Below, in pieces: positions 1 to 8,412 of a stretch of 21,316 bases of DNA (within the stretch, counting starts at the first letter, position 1; every line of letters starts with the position of its first letter). The notes under the pieces were generated by a model that was not told the origin of the DNA, ran no database searches, and worked only from the letters and a program-made list of their open reading frames with translations. Both the position numbers and the translations under genes were made by a program. The stretch is taken from the NCBI GenBank assembly GCA_964527795.1, contig CAZGOS010000025.1:1-21316 (forward strand), written 5' to 3'. This DNA comes from SMXL01 sp964527795 (GTDB taxonomy: Bacteria > Bacteroidota > Rhodothermia > Rhodothermales > UBA10348).

Positions 1-1212
1 GGAGAGGGTAATTCCCGCTGCTTCCGAAAGCGCCTCAATGATCCTCCTGTTGGCGCTCTGTTCGTGACGCTGGCGCATTCGTCCGAATCGTACGTGAGAC
101 AGGTTTCGGAGCCACTCGAAATAGGAAACCGTTACACCTCCAGCGTTCAGATAGACGTCGGGAACGATGAGCTTTCCTTTGTCGAGAAGCATGGCATCTG
201 CGTCTGCCGTGACGGGACCATTGGCTGCCTCACCGATGATTTTCGCCTGAATGCGGTTGGCATTCGCCTTCGAAATCTGACCTTCGAGCGCAGCCGGAAC
301 GAGGATATCGCACGGTAGCTCAAGTGCATCAGCCGACGTCTCAATGTTCCGGGCTCCTTCGTAGTTCAGAATCGATCCGGTTTCATTTCTGTGTGCAACC
401 ACGGACTCAACATCGAGTCCTTCCGGATTGTAAATCGCACCCTCATACTCGGCAAGTCCGATTATTACAGCACCCCCTTCTATCTGCAGGTACTTGGCAG
501 CGTGGTAGCCCACATTCCCGAGACCCTGTACGACAACGGTCTTTCCTTCAAGTCCCGGCTCGAGACCAAGCCGTTTCATGTCGTCGGCGTTGCTGCAGGC
601 TTCCCGAATTCCGTAAAACGTGCCGCGCCCGGTCGCCTCGGTACGCCCACGCACGCCGCCCTGACCGACGGGCTTACCCGTAACGCAAGCGAGCGCATCC
701 AACTGATTGGACGATAGCGTCATGTACGTGTCCACGATCCATGACATCTCCTTCGCACCCGTGCCATAGTCCGGAGCCGGAACGTCGACGCCCGGGCCTA
801 TAAAGTTTTTTCGTAGCAACTCGGACGTATACCGCCGGGTAACTCGCTCGAGTTCGGCCTCCGACAGTTCATTGCGATCAATTTGCACGCCCCCTTTCGC
901 TCCACCAAAGGGTACATTGACAATGGCGCATTTGTACGTCATCAGAGATGCAAGCGCCATGACCTCGTCTTCTTTCACGGTCATCGCAAATCGTATTCCC
1001 CCTTTGACGGGAAGTTTGTGCTGGCTGTGCTCTGCTCTCCAGGCTTTAATCACTTTGATGGAGCCGTCGTCTCGCTTAAGAGGAAACTCCATGGTATAAA
1101 CACTATTACAAATCCTGATCTGACTTAAAAGTCCACTCGGATGGTCGGTGAAGGCGGCTGCCTTTTCAAACATGCGATGGACCTGGTCAAGAAAACTGAC
1201 GGAGTTCGACAT
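1..1212 (-). CDS. gdhA: Glutamate dehydrogenase (Glu/Leu/Phe/Val family), 3' end cut by window edge
   Basis: Interconverts glutamate and 2-oxoglutarate plus ammonia with NAD(P), linking nitrogen and carbon metabolism in the cytoplasm. The frame is open for 404 codons from an ATG at 1212 and runs off base 1 with no stop; hexameric bacterial enzymes are about 420-430 aa, so roughly 20 residues are missing. Visible hallmarks are KGGIR (K69), the MTYK lysine (K93), the catalytic-lysine motif PFGGAKGG (K105), PAPDYGT with the catalytic Asp (D147), and a Rossmann GLGNVG at about 229-234. The C-terminal NAGGVTVSYFEW motif is also present. A later ATG at 1092 would drop the first 40 residues, which look like the normal N-terminal helix (FLDQVHRMFEKAA, then ICNSVY), so 1212 is preferred. 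A GGAGG lies upstream of it, but about 15 nt away. It is divergent from aroE. Cofactor preference cannot be read safely from the sequence. Confidence 0.93.
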   Translation of the reverse strand, partial: MSNSVSFLDQVHRMFEKAAAFTDHPSGLLSQIRICNSVYTMEFPLKRDDGSIKVIKAWRAEHSQHKLPVKGGIRFAMTVKEDEVMALASLMTYKCAIVNVPFGGAKGGVQIDRNELSEAELERVTRRYTSELLRKNFIGPGVDVPAPDYGTGAKEMSWIVDTYMTLSSNQLDALACVTGKPVGQGGVRGRTEATGRGTFYGIREACSNADDMKRLGLEPGLEGKTVVVQGLGNVGYHAAKYLQIEGGAVIIGLAEYEGAIYNPEGLDVESVVAHRNETGSILNYEGARNIETSADALELPCDILVPAALEGQISKANANRIQAKIIGEAANGPVTADADAMLLDKGKLIVPDVYLNAGGVTVSYFEWLRNLSHVRFGRMRQRHEQSANRRIIEALSEAAGITLS

Positions 1213-1338
1213 TATGGTTGCTGGGTACCTCCAGGAACTGGAACTAAGTTCGCCAAGGCTACTATCTTCGTTAGTCAAATACAACAGCTCGCAGAAAACA
1301 CGCTCATATTTTTCTGTGCACTATCGGATCCATAAAGC
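1213..1338. promoter_or_regulatory. Divergent intergenic region, glutamate dehydrogenase / aroE
   Basis: This 126-bp gap separates two divergent genes and should hold both promoters. It contains a tandem GGAACT GGAACT (1234-1245) whose second copy pairs with AGTTC (1247-1251) as a short inverted repeat, and a GGAGG on the minus strand upstream of the dehydrogenase. I see no convincing -35/-10 pair or Bacteroidota-type TAnnTTTG element, so the promoter positions are unknown. Confidence 0.35.
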
Positions 1339-2235
1339 ATGACGATTACTGCAGATACCGGGCTTGTGGCACTTCTGGGAGATCCCGTCTCTCATTCACT
1401 GTCGCCGCTTATCCACAATACCGGATTTGAGGAACTGGATCTCGACATGGCATATCTCGCTTTCCGGATTCGCGGCGGATCCCTTGGTGATGCTGTAAAT
1501 GCACTGAAAACACTCGATTTTGAGGGCGCCAACGTTACGATTCCTCACAAGCAGGAAGTCATATTTTTTCTGGACGAACTCACTGAACGTGCCGAAGCGG
1601 TGGGTGCGGTTAATACCATTGTCTGCAAACGTGCAGAGCCGGACTCGGCCGCTCGACTCATAGGAGACAATACCGATGTTACCGGCTTTCTTCAGCCGCT
1701 GTCGTCATTTCGAGATCGTCTCCGGGGTGGAGAGGCGCTGGTATGGGGAAGTGGCGGCGGAGCACGAGCCGTCGTATACGCGCTGCTTGAAGAAATCCAC
1801 ATGTCAAAAATCCATCTGGTCTGCCGCAATACGGAACGTGGCGAGACACTGGCGCGAGCTCTCGACGAGAGCGGAGAACGCATATCCGTCTCCAGATGGG
1901 ACTATGCAACGCTTGCCCTGCAGAAGGCTATCTTGCTTGTCAATGCTACACCTCTCGGCATGACGCCGAGAATCGATGGTACGCCTTGTCAGCACCCGGA
2001 CTTGATTACGAGCGATCATGTCGTTTACGATCTTGTCTACAATCCTACTCGAACGGCGCTGCTGAAACAGGCCGATGCCAGGGGTGCATACGTCATAGAA
2101 GGATTGAATATGCTCATCGGCCAGGCTGCGCAATCATTCGAGGCCTGGACCGGCGCGCAGCTACCGATAGAACGCGTGCGAGTCGCCATAGAAGACGCTC
2201 GCAGAATCGACAGCGAAAAAAACGGAGACTCTTGA
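1339..2235 (+). CDS. aroE: Shikimate dehydrogenase
   Basis: NADPH-dependent reduction of 3-dehydroshikimate to shikimate, the fourth step of the shikimate pathway to aromatic amino acids. The 298-aa protein is slightly longer than the typical ~270-290. The N-terminal substrate domain has GDPVSHSLSPLIHN (14-27), NVTIPHK with catalytic K71, and GDNTDVTGF with the catalytic Asp D113. The NADP domain has GSGGGA (137-142), CRNTERG at about 162-168, and NATPLGM (202-208). The C-terminal EGLNMLIGQAAQSF motif returns to the substrate site. The start at ATG 1339 places the conserved GDPVSHSLSP near residue 14, as expected; no clear ribosome-binding site precedes it. It is first in a plus-strand run with nadE and ruvA (gap to nadE 81 bp). 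All expected catalytic residues are present, so the AroE call is firm against the quinate/shikimate YdiB alternative, though substrate range is not proven. Confidence 0.95.
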   Translation: MTITADTGLVALLGDPVSHSLSPLIHNTGFEELDLDMAYLAFRIRGGSLGDAVNALKTLDFEGANVTIPHKQEVIFFLDELTERAEAVGAVNTIVCKRAEPDSAARLIGDNTDVTGFLQPLSSFRDRLRGGEALVWGSGGGARAVVYALLEEIHMSKIHLVCRNTERGETLARALDESGERISVSRWDYATLALQKAILLVNATPLGMTPRIDGTPCQHPDLITSDHVVYDLVYNPTRTALLKQADARGAYVIEGLNMLIGQAAQSFEAWTGAQLPIERVRVAIEDARRIDSEKNGDS

Positions 2236-2316
2236 CCTCTTAAAACCGTTTTCACCGCTCGAACGGCACCAATCGTCACGCTGGAGCGTACGTAGTTCTT
2301 CGAGAACCCATCGATC

Positions 2317-4026
2317 ATGAAAGTTGCTCTCGCGCAAATCAATCCGATCGTCGGTGATGTAACGGGAAATGCCCTCAAGATCGTCGACTTCGCCGTTCGC
2401 GCAGCCGGCGAAAAAGCGGACCTGGTCGTCTTTCCGGAAATGTGCGTCACGGGATATCCTCCGCTCGATCTTCTGGACAACCCCGTTTTCATTGATGCCT
2501 CGATTGCGGCGGTTACGTGGATTGCGGAGCACGTTCCTGCCGACCTCGGTCTGCTCATCGGCGCACCGGTCCGGAATCAGGAATCATCTGGAAAGAGGTT
2601 ATTGAACGCCGCCATCCTTCTTGAGAACGGACAGGAAACCGGACGTGCCATCAAGAGGCTTCTTCCGACCTACGACGTATTCGACGAGTACCGATATTTC
2701 GAGCCGGCATCGGAGATGCAGGTGCTCTCGTTTCGTGGCGTTCGACTCGGTGTTTCTGTTTGCGAGGATATGTGGAATATCGATGACTACGCCGAATACC
2801 ATACCTACGCCGCCGATCCCCTGGAAGAGCAGGCCGGTGCCGGAATCGACTTGTTCGTGAACATCTCGGCATCACCCTTTTCCGAAGGTAAACATGCGGT
2901 TCGCAACGATCTCCTGAGCAGGATCTGTGATCGGTTCAAGATTCCCTTCGTGCTTGTCAATCAGGTTGGGGCAAATACGGAAGTCCTGTTCGATGGCGAC
3001 AGCCGCGTGCACGCTGCCGACGGCACGCTCTTGCTCTGCGCCCCTTCTTTTGAAGAATCGCTTCTCATCTGGGATTCTGAAATCGATTCCGAGCTCGATT
3101 CTGGAGTCGATGCACCTCATCATGAACGGGTGCACGACCTTCATGACGCCCTCGTCATGGGCATTCGGGATTATGCCGATAAAACAGGCATTTTTAAGAA
3201 AGCACTCATTGGTCTGTCAGGCGGCATCGACTCTGCGGTTACATGCGCCCTGGCTGTTGAAGCACTTGGAACGGAGCGCGTCGTCGGCATCACGTTGCCT
3301 TCTGAAATTTCCTCACCGGGTTCGGTTGAAGATTCTCGCCTTCTGGCTGATAATTTCGGAATAGAGTTCCACGATATTTCGATCCGGCCGGCCGTCAACG
3401 CCTTCACGGCTATGCTCGAGAGGTTGTTTTCCCAGTCCGTTCCGGATGTAGCAGAGGAAAACATTCAGGCACGTACACGGGGTCTGACGCTCATGGCGGT
3501 TTCGAACAAATTCGATTATCTGCTTCTTACTACCGGCAATAAGAGCGAGCTTTCTATGGGTTACGCCACACTGTACGGTGATATGAGTGGAGGCCTGGCC
3601 GTTCTTTCGGACGTGTTCAAGACACAGGTATACGAACTCGCGGCGTACATCAACGGCCGCGCGGGTTACGATGCCATCCCGGACGACACGATTACAAAAC
3701 CGCCATCGGCCGAACTTTCGGAGAATCAGCGTGATGAAGACACGCTTCCTCCCTATGCAATTCTCGACGAGATTCTCCGCCGCTATATCGAGCTTCGTGA
3801 AGACGTGGCCGCGATCGTTGACGGGACCGATTTTGATCCGGGCCTGGTTCAGCACGTTTTGAGGGCTGTCGACCAGAACGAATACAAAAGACGGCAGGCG
3901 CCTCCCGGGCTTCGTGTAAGTGGAAAGGCATTTGGCCTGGGGCGGCGCTTACCTATTGTAATGCGTTACAATCGTCAAGACATCGACGAGTTACTCGGCG
4001 CTGCATCCGCGTCTGCGGCGTCGTAG
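2317..4026 (+). CDS. nadE: Glutamine-dependent NAD+ synthetase
   Basis: Catalyses the last step of NAD+ synthesis: ATP-dependent amidation of nicotinic acid adenine dinucleotide, using ammonia released from glutamine. The 569-aa protein is the two-domain form. The N-terminal nitrilase-like glutaminase domain (about 1-260) shows its catalytic triad: E41 in VVFPEMCVTGYPP, K113 in AIKRLLPTYDVFDE, and C149 in VSVCEDMWN. The C-terminal synthetase domain has the ATP PP-loop SGGIDS (301-306), then TTGNKSELSMGYATLYGDMSGG and SDVFKTQVYELA. The start MKVALAQINPIVGD matches the usual family N-terminus, so ATG 2317 is likely right. It lies 81 bp after aroE and 37 bp before ruvA on the same strand, so joint transcription is plausible. 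The glutaminase domain means it can use glutamine rather than depend on free ammonia. Confidence 0.97.
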   Translation: MKVALAQINPIVGDVTGNALKIVDFAVRAAGEKADLVVFPEMCVTGYPPLDLLDNPVFIDASIAAVTWIAEHVPADLGLLIGAPVRNQESSGKRLLNAAILLENGQETGRAIKRLLPTYDVFDEYRYFEPASEMQVLSFRGVRLGVSVCEDMWNIDDYAEYHTYAADPLEEQAGAGIDLFVNISASPFSEGKHAVRNDLLSRICDRFKIPFVLVNQVGANTEVLFDGDSRVHAADGTLLLCAPSFEESLLIWDSEIDSELDSGVDAPHHERVHDLHDALVMGIRDYADKTGIFKKALIGLSGGIDSAVTCALAVEALGTERVVGITLPSEISSPGSVEDSRLLADNFGIEFHDISIRPAVNAFTAMLERLFSQSVPDVAEENIQARTRGLTLMAVSNKFDYLLLTTGNKSELSMGYATLYGDMSGGLAVLSDVFKTQVYELAAYINGRAGYDAIPDDTITKPPSAELSENQRDEDTLPPYAILDEILRRYIELREDVAAIVDGTDFDPGLVQHVLRAVDQNEYKRRQAPPGLRVSGKAFGLGRRLPIVMRYNRQDIDELLGAASASAAS

Positions 4027-4063
4027 TTTGCGATGAATCCAGCCAGCCTCTCCGCCCGCGCAC

Positions 4064-4654
4064 ATGATTGACTTTGTTTCCGGCAAGCTTGCTTCCAAAA
4101 AACCAACCGAAGCAGTCATTGCGGTGAGCGGTATCGGCTACCGGCTCCTGATTCCCACGTCTACTTTCGAGCAACTACCGGACACGGGCAAAACCACTGA
4201 GCTGCTCTGTCATCATTATGTGCGAGAGGATGCCATTCTGCTATTTGGCTTTTCCACGGACGCGGAAAGAAGCATTTTCAACCTGCTCTTGAACGTATCC
4301 GGTGTCGGCCCCAAATTGGCCCTCGCTGCTCTCTCGGCGCTTCGTCCGGATGAAATCCGGGACCGAATCATAGCCGGCGACGCGGCCATGCTCACCCGCA
4401 TTCCCGGTGTCGGACGAAAGACAGCGGAACGCCTTATTGTGGATCTCCGGGATCGATTCGAGAAAATGAGTTTTGAGACGCACGGTGGACCGGACGATGA
4501 TACGAGCGCATCTGCTCAATCTGACGCCATCGCCGCACTTGAAGCTCTCGGCCTTTCACAAGCTGCCGCAGAGCGAAGCCTACGCGATGTCATCCGCAAA
4601 CATCCGGATGTCGAATCTGCGGAAGAACTGATTCGTCTCGCGCTTCGCCGGTAG
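4064..4654 (+). CDS. ruvA: Holliday junction DNA helicase subunit RuvA
   Basis: Tetrameric DNA-binding subunit of the RuvAB branch-migration motor, which recognises Holliday junctions and loads RuvB rings during recombinational repair. The 196-aa protein has the normal three-domain layout. The N-terminal OB-fold (about 1-62) includes the conserved VSGIGYRLLIP. Two helix-hairpin-helix motifs follow: LNVSGVGPKLALAAL (76-90) and IPGVGRKTAERLIVDL (113-128). After an acidic, polar linker comes the RuvB-binding domain III (about 151-196, SDAIAALEALGLSQAAAERSL). The start MIDFVSGKL is typical of the family; no Shine-Dalgarno is seen. It follows nadE by 37 bp, and ruvB and ruvC are not in the window. 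It is convergent with the MscS gene, whose end is 19 bp away. Confidence 0.97.
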   Translation: MIDFVSGKLASKKPTEAVIAVSGIGYRLLIPTSTFEQLPDTGKTTELLCHHYVREDAILLFGFSTDAERSIFNLLLNVSGVGPKLALAALSALRPDEIRDRIIAGDAAMLTRIPGVGRKTAERLIVDLRDRFEKMSFETHGGPDDDTSASAQSDAIAALEALGLSQAAAERSLRDVIRKHPDVESAEELIRLALRR

Positions 4655-4673
4655 CGCATCGTTCCGGTACGTG

Positions 4674-5741
4674 TTAATCGCGCTCCGGCATCGATCCCAC
4701 ATGAATGGTCTGCGTCGGGAAAGCGAACTCGATGCCTTCGTCTTCGAACAGACGGTGGATAGCCAGATTAATAGACTGCTGCGTATCCATATAGATCGCG
4801 TAGGCGGGCACGAGCAAATAATAAACGACCTCGAAGGTGATCGCTGAATCGCCAAACGACTTCAAATGGGCGCGATCGAAGCGTGCATTGTCTTGCGCTT
4901 CTACGATTTCTTTCATCTTTCCCGGGACCATTTCGAGTTTCTCGCGCGGCGTGTCGTAGGTCACGCCGACGGAGAAAACGCCTCGGCGCTCATCCATTCT
5001 CTTGTAATTCCTGATGCGGCTGGAGAGCAAATCTGAATTCCCAAATATGATCTGTTCTCCCGAAAGACTTCTCACACGCGTCGATTTTATTCCAATGTGC
5101 TCTACCGTTCCGGAATAATCCCCGATTACCATATAGTCTCCGTAGACGAACGGTTTATCGACGAGAATGGAGACATAAGCCAGAATATCCTGGAGCACAT
5201 TCTGCAGCGCAAGACCGACGGCCAGTCCACCGATGCCCAGTCCGGCAACCAGCGCCGTAATATCAACGCCGAAATTGTCAAGCGTCAGAAGCAATATGAC
5301 GGACCAGACGAGCAGGCGACCTACCAGAACCATCGCCTTCACAGCGGTCACGTTTGCGCCGTCGTCACGGCCGTCTTTCTCGCTGTACCAGCCTGCCCAG
5401 AGCTCGATCAGAGCACTTCCCCATATGCCGACCTGTATCAGGAGACCCAGGAAAACGATGCGAATGATGACGTCCACGGCCGGAGCATCCCGGGTCAGAA
5501 TCTCCACCGCCAGATAGAGAGCCAGAATGAGAAGGAAGAATACTTTCGTTCTGCGCAGCAATTCGGCAATTACGTCGTCCACGCGGTTTGCCGTACGGTC
5601 AGCGAGACGGGAAAATCGACCAAAGAGCACACGTCTGGCTGAAAGAAAAACGCCCGTGAAAACCAGCCACAGTCCGAGCATTTTGATCCACTCCAAAACC
5701 GATACGCCAAACAATTCCTGACTGAAAAAACTCTGATCCAT
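4674..5741 (-). CDS. MscS-family mechanosensitive ion channel
   Basis: Probable inner-membrane, tension-gated channel that releases small solutes on hypo-osmotic shock. The 355-aa protein has predicted membrane segments at about 15-35, 66-83, 88-112 and 133-155. A Gly/Ala-rich pore helix follows (about 159-195, with GLGIGGLAVGLALQNVLQD), and then the MscS beta domain (DKPFVYGDYMVIGDYSGTVEHIGIKSTRVRS) and a mixed C-terminal domain. The extra N-terminal helices make it longer than E. coli MscS (286 aa), as in the YbdG/YnaI-like class, but I cannot assign it to one member. The start at ATG 5741 has no good Shine-Dalgarno. It is divergent from the fucosidase gene and converges on ruvA. Gating or ligand control is not evident from the sequence. 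Confidence 0.92.
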   Translation of the reverse strand: MDQSFFSQELFGVSVLEWIKMLGLWLVFTGVFLSARRVLFGRFSRLADRTANRVDDVIAELLRRTKVFFLLILALYLAVEILTRDAPAVDVIIRIVFLGLLIQVGIWGSALIELWAGWYSEKDGRDDGANVTAVKAMVLVGRLLVWSVILLLTLDNFGVDITALVAGLGIGGLAVGLALQNVLQDILAYVSILVDKPFVYGDYMVIGDYSGTVEHIGIKSTRVRSLSGEQIIFGNSDLLSSRIRNYKRMDERRGVFSVGVTYDTPREKLEMVPGKMKEIVEAQDNARFDRAHLKSFGDSAITFEVVYYLLVPAYAIYMDTQQSINLAIHRLFEDEGIEFAFPTQTIHVGSMPERD

Positions 5742-5909
5742 TTCGATGTATTGCGTCGGATGATTGAAATATGCTGAGGTAGTAAGATACTGAACGTCGT
5801 CAACTCGATGTCACTGGTTTCACAAGCGAGATGCGAGTCGCGGCAAAAAGATCGTATGGGCCGTATCCTTGCGTGTTATTCCATTCTATCTACTCGTTCG
5901 TATGAGACC
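5742..5909. promoter_or_regulatory. Divergent intergenic region, MscS channel / fucosidase
   Basis: This 168-bp gap, given the preferred fucosidase start at 5910, should hold promoters for both divergent genes. The frame of the fucosidase is open back to an ATG at 5808, but the translated stretch has no family similarity I recognise and precedes a good signal peptide, so I treat it as leader DNA. I see no convincing -10/-35 boxes, operator or riboswitch-like fold. Confidence 0.3.
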
Positions 5910-7226
5910 ATGAAGACGCTCTCCCGCCTCCGACTCGTTGCCGTTCTAGTGGCGTTCATTCTGCCGGCGGCTCCCGCCGTCGCCCAGACGGATTACGCTC
6001 CAACTCCCGAAAATCTCGAATCGCGAGACTGGTTTCGAGAAGCCCGATTTGGACTGTTTGTTCATTGGGGCGTCTACAGCACGTTGGCTTCGGGCGAATG
6101 GGTCATGAACGACCGCTCGATCCCGGCTGCGACGTACGAACGTCTGCCGGATTTCTTCAATCCCAGCGAATTCGATGCCCGCGAGTGGGTCGGGCTCGTT
6201 AAGGATGCCGGCATGAAGTACATCACCATTACGGCAAAACACCATGACGGATTTGCGATGTACGACTCCGCCGTGTCCGATTGGGACATCGTGGATCGGA
6301 CCGAATTTGGTCGCGATATACTCGGAGAACTGGCCGAAGCGTGCCGCGAAGAAGGCATCAAGCTTTTTTTCTATTACTCCCAGCTCGACTGGCACCACGC
6401 TGACTACTATCCACGGGGGCGAACCGGACACGCGTCTGCGCGTCCCGAGGAAGGCGATTTCAACGCATACATCGACTATATGAATGCCCAGCTCTCCGAG
6501 TTGCTTACCGGGTACGGGGACATCGCAGGTATCTGGTTTGACGGCATGTGGGATCGCCCTGAAGCGGAGTGGCGCATTGCGGAAACGTATGCCTTGATCC
6601 ATAGCCTGCAGCCCGCGGCGCTCGTTGGATCGAATCATCACAAGGATCCGTTTCCCGGCGAAGATTTTCAAATGTTTGAAAGAGATCTTCCCGGAGGAAA
6701 TAGCGCGGGTTGGAACACCGCCTCGATCAGCAGTCTTCCGCTCGAAACCGCCGAGACAATCGCCGTCTCGTGGGGTTACAACATCACGGACCGGAACTAT
6801 AAAAGCGCCGAACAGCTCATTCGTTATCTGGTCAATTCGGCCGGTCGAGACGCCAATTTTCTGCTCAACGTGGGACCCATGCCCAACGGAAAGATCCAGC
6901 CTGAATTCCAGGAACGGCTTCGTGCGGTCGGTACGTGGCTCCGTGAGTACGGCGATACGATCTACGGCACCCGGGGAGGACCCATCCCCGCCGGAGACTG
7001 GGGCGTATCGACATCCAGGGCGGATGTGGTATACGTACACGTTCTGGACTGGCCCGAACGCGTGCTTGCCCTTCCCTGGCACGGCAAAAAGATTGTGTCG
7101 GCGACACTTTCTCGCAGCAGCGCGTCGGTTCGGTACGAGCAGAAAGACGATGCCGTGATTCTCTGGTTACCCTATCGACCCGCAGAGCTGATTGACGAGG
7201 TTGTTGAGTTGCGGGTTAGCCGCTGA
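5910..7226 (+). CDS. Secreted alpha-L-fucosidase, GH29 family
   Basis: Retaining glycoside hydrolase predicted to remove terminal alpha-L-fucose from fucosylated glycans outside the cytoplasm. From ATG 5910 the 438-aa protein begins with a signal peptide (MKTLSR, a hydrophobic core, then APAVAQ, with cleavage near residue 25). A longer frame to 5808 would bury this signal behind 34 residues, so 5910 is preferred. GH29 hallmarks include FGLFVHWG (47-54), ITAKHHDGF (107-115) and GIWFDGMWD, whose D211 is the expected catalytic nucleophile. LLNVGPMPNG and an all-beta C-terminal region follow. There is no lipobox and no type IX C-terminal sorting domain, so the product is probably periplasmic or Sec-secreted. 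No susCD pair, sulfatase or other glycan gene is nearby, so it is not in a visible polysaccharide-utilisation locus. The acid/base residue cannot be placed by eye. Confidence 0.93.
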   Translation: MKTLSRLRLVAVLVAFILPAAPAVAQTDYAPTPENLESRDWFREARFGLFVHWGVYSTLASGEWVMNDRSIPAATYERLPDFFNPSEFDAREWVGLVKDAGMKYITITAKHHDGFAMYDSAVSDWDIVDRTEFGRDILGELAEACREEGIKLFFYYSQLDWHHADYYPRGRTGHASARPEEGDFNAYIDYMNAQLSELLTGYGDIAGIWFDGMWDRPEAEWRIAETYALIHSLQPAALVGSNHHKDPFPGEDFQMFERDLPGGNSAGWNTASISSLPLETAETIAVSWGYNITDRNYKSAEQLIRYLVNSAGRDANFLLNVGPMPNGKIQPEFQERLRAVGTWLREYGDTIYGTRGGPIPAGDWGVSTSRADVVYVHVLDWPERVLALPWHGKKIVSATLSRSSASVRYEQKDDAVILWLPYRPAELIDEVVELRVSR

Positions 7227-7300
7227 TTCCTGCCGGAGGTGCTGCAACGACGAACGAGCCTGACAAAAGCAATGCCGACAGCAACTGCATCGAACACCCC

Positions 7301-7327
7301 TCCGGACGGAATGAAAACTCGTCCGGA
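7301..7327. terminator. Hairpin between convergent fucosidase and dnaJ-like genes
   Basis: TCCGGACG at 7301-7308 is perfectly complementary to CGTCCGGA at 7320-7327, with an 11-nt loop. It sits in the 151-bp gap between two genes that both end here, where a bidirectional terminator is expected. There is no T-run on either side, so it is not a canonical intrinsic terminator. The loop and the right flank also share a short direct repeat, CGGAATGAAA. Confidence 0.4.
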
Positions 7328-7377
7328 ATGAAAGCCGTTCACTATGCTCGTTTATCCTGAATGCAGGTAGCGGGTTG

Positions 7378-8310
7378 TCATTGGAGAATACCCGCGTCTC
7401 GAGCGGCCTGCTCAAGGATTTGCTTCTGCTCTTCGGTCAGATTCGTCGGAATGTCAACTTGCACATGGACAAGCAGATTCCCCGTCTCCCGCTCCGTCTC
7501 AATGCCATGGCCACGTACTCGAAGAATCTCGCTGGGCTGTACGCCGGAGGGCAGTCGCAGCCTGATTTTCTTACCATACGGATCGGAGATATTTCGCTCG
7601 ACTCCCAGAATCGCTTGCATGGCGGAAACGGCTACTCGAGTGTGCAGATCGTTGCCTTCCCGGATAAAGTTGTGGTGTTCGTTCACGCGGAAAGTTACGT
7701 ACAGATCACCATGGCTGCCGTCGGTGTTGATGCGTCCTTTTCCTCGAACGCGCACCCGATAGCCGTCGCGAACGCCTTTGGGAAAGGGGACCTGTATCGT
7801 TTTCCCATCGATTTTGATGCGAATCTTCCCACCCTGCAGCATGCGCTTGAACGAGAGGCGAACCGTTCGCCGGGTATCTTTTGCCGGCCGCCTGCCGGTT
7901 CTGTCGGGAGACGCTTCACCCGATCCGAAGAACTGTGAAAAAATGTCGCCAAGGCCGCCGAGTGGGCTTTCCGAGCCGAATCCGTCGGGTGAACGGGCAT
8001 CTTCCATTCGAATGTACGTTCCGTCCGGAGCCTGGTAGAACCGCCCGCCGCCGCGCGACGTAAATGCGTCGTCAAAGGAGCCCCCGAACGCATACTTTCT
8101 CATACGGTCGTACTTCCTGCGATTTGCATCGTCGGAAAGCACCTCGTAAGCCTCCTGAACCTCTTTGAATCGCTCCTCGGCCCCGGGTTTATCCCGATTG
8201 TGATCGGGATGAAATTCGCGCGCCAGCTTCCGATAGACCTTTTTGATCTCGGACCTGGTGGCGTGCTCTTTGACTCCCAGAACCTTATAGTAATCCTTAA
8301 AACCGGCCAT
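7378..8310 (-). CDS. cbpA: DnaJ-family co-chaperone, CbpA-like (J domain plus C-terminal DnaJ domain, no zinc finger)
   Basis: Hsp40 co-chaperone that should stimulate the ATPase of DnaK and deliver unfolded clients. Residues 6-70 form the J domain, with the DnaK-contacting HPD motif at 34-36 and the usual YRKLA helix before it. A Gly/Phe- and Asp-rich linker follows (about 70-130), then the two beta-barrel substrate-binding domains (about 140-300: RTVRLSFKRMLQGG, then VPFPKGVRDGYRVRVRGKG). The four CxxCxGxG repeats of true DnaJ are absent, which places it in the CbpA/type B class. At 310 aa it matches that class (about 300-315). GGAG on the minus strand (8316-8319), 5 nt upstream, supports ATG 8310. 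It is divergent from accC, and dnaK and grpE are not in the window. The symbol reflects domain architecture; DNA binding like that of E. coli CbpA is not shown. Confidence 0.92.
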   Translation of the reverse strand: MAGFKDYYKVLGVKEHATRSEIKKVYRKLAREFHPDHNRDKPGAEERFKEVQEAYEVLSDDANRRKYDRMRKYAFGGSFDDAFTSRGGGRFYQAPDGTYIRMEDARSPDGFGSESPLGGLGDIFSQFFGSGEASPDRTGRRPAKDTRRTVRLSFKRMLQGGKIRIKIDGKTIQVPFPKGVRDGYRVRVRGKGRINTDGSHGDLYVTFRVNEHHNFIREGNDLHTRVAVSAMQAILGVERNISDPYGKKIRLRLPSGVQPSEILRVRGHGIETERETGNLLVHVQVDIPTNLTEEQKQILEQAARDAGILQ

Positions 8311-8315
8311 TCAAG

Positions 8316-8319
8316 CTCC
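8316..8319 (-). promoter_or_regulatory. Shine-Dalgarno of the dnaJ-like gene
   Basis: GGAG on the minus strand lies 5 nt before the ATG at 8310. It is one of the few clear ribosome-binding sites in the window and fixes the start of this gene. Confidence 0.7.
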
Positions 8320-8376
8320 ACTTTTGTCTCGTCTGCGCTTACATTAGCACAGAATGGCGAGCTTTTCGCCCTTTCT

Positions 8377-8412
8377 GGACGAACTTCCGGACAAACTTCC
8401 TGACATACGTTC
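8377..8412. repeat. Three 12-bp near-repeats in the dnaJ/accC divergent region
   Basis: Three adjacent 12-mers occupy 8377-8388 (GGACGAACTTCC), 8389-8400 (GGACAAACTTCC) and 8401-8412 (TGACATACGTTC). The first two differ at one base; the third matches the second at 8 of 12. They lie 67 bp from the dnaJ-like start and about 70 bp from the accC start. Tandem operator half-sites are a possibility; a small chance duplication is the alternative. Confidence 0.55.

Noticed and set aside
5946..7082. A 378-codon open frame antisense to the fucosidase
   Set aside because: It is contained in a strongly supported GH29 gene, has no recognisable domain, and is rich in Arg, Gly and Val as expected from reading biased codons backwards.
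8340..8370. Possible CIRCE heat-shock operator upstream of the dnaJ-like gene (TTAGCAC seen)
   Set aside because: The left arm resembles CIRCE but the matching right arm GAGTGCTAA is missing at the needed 9-nt spacing.
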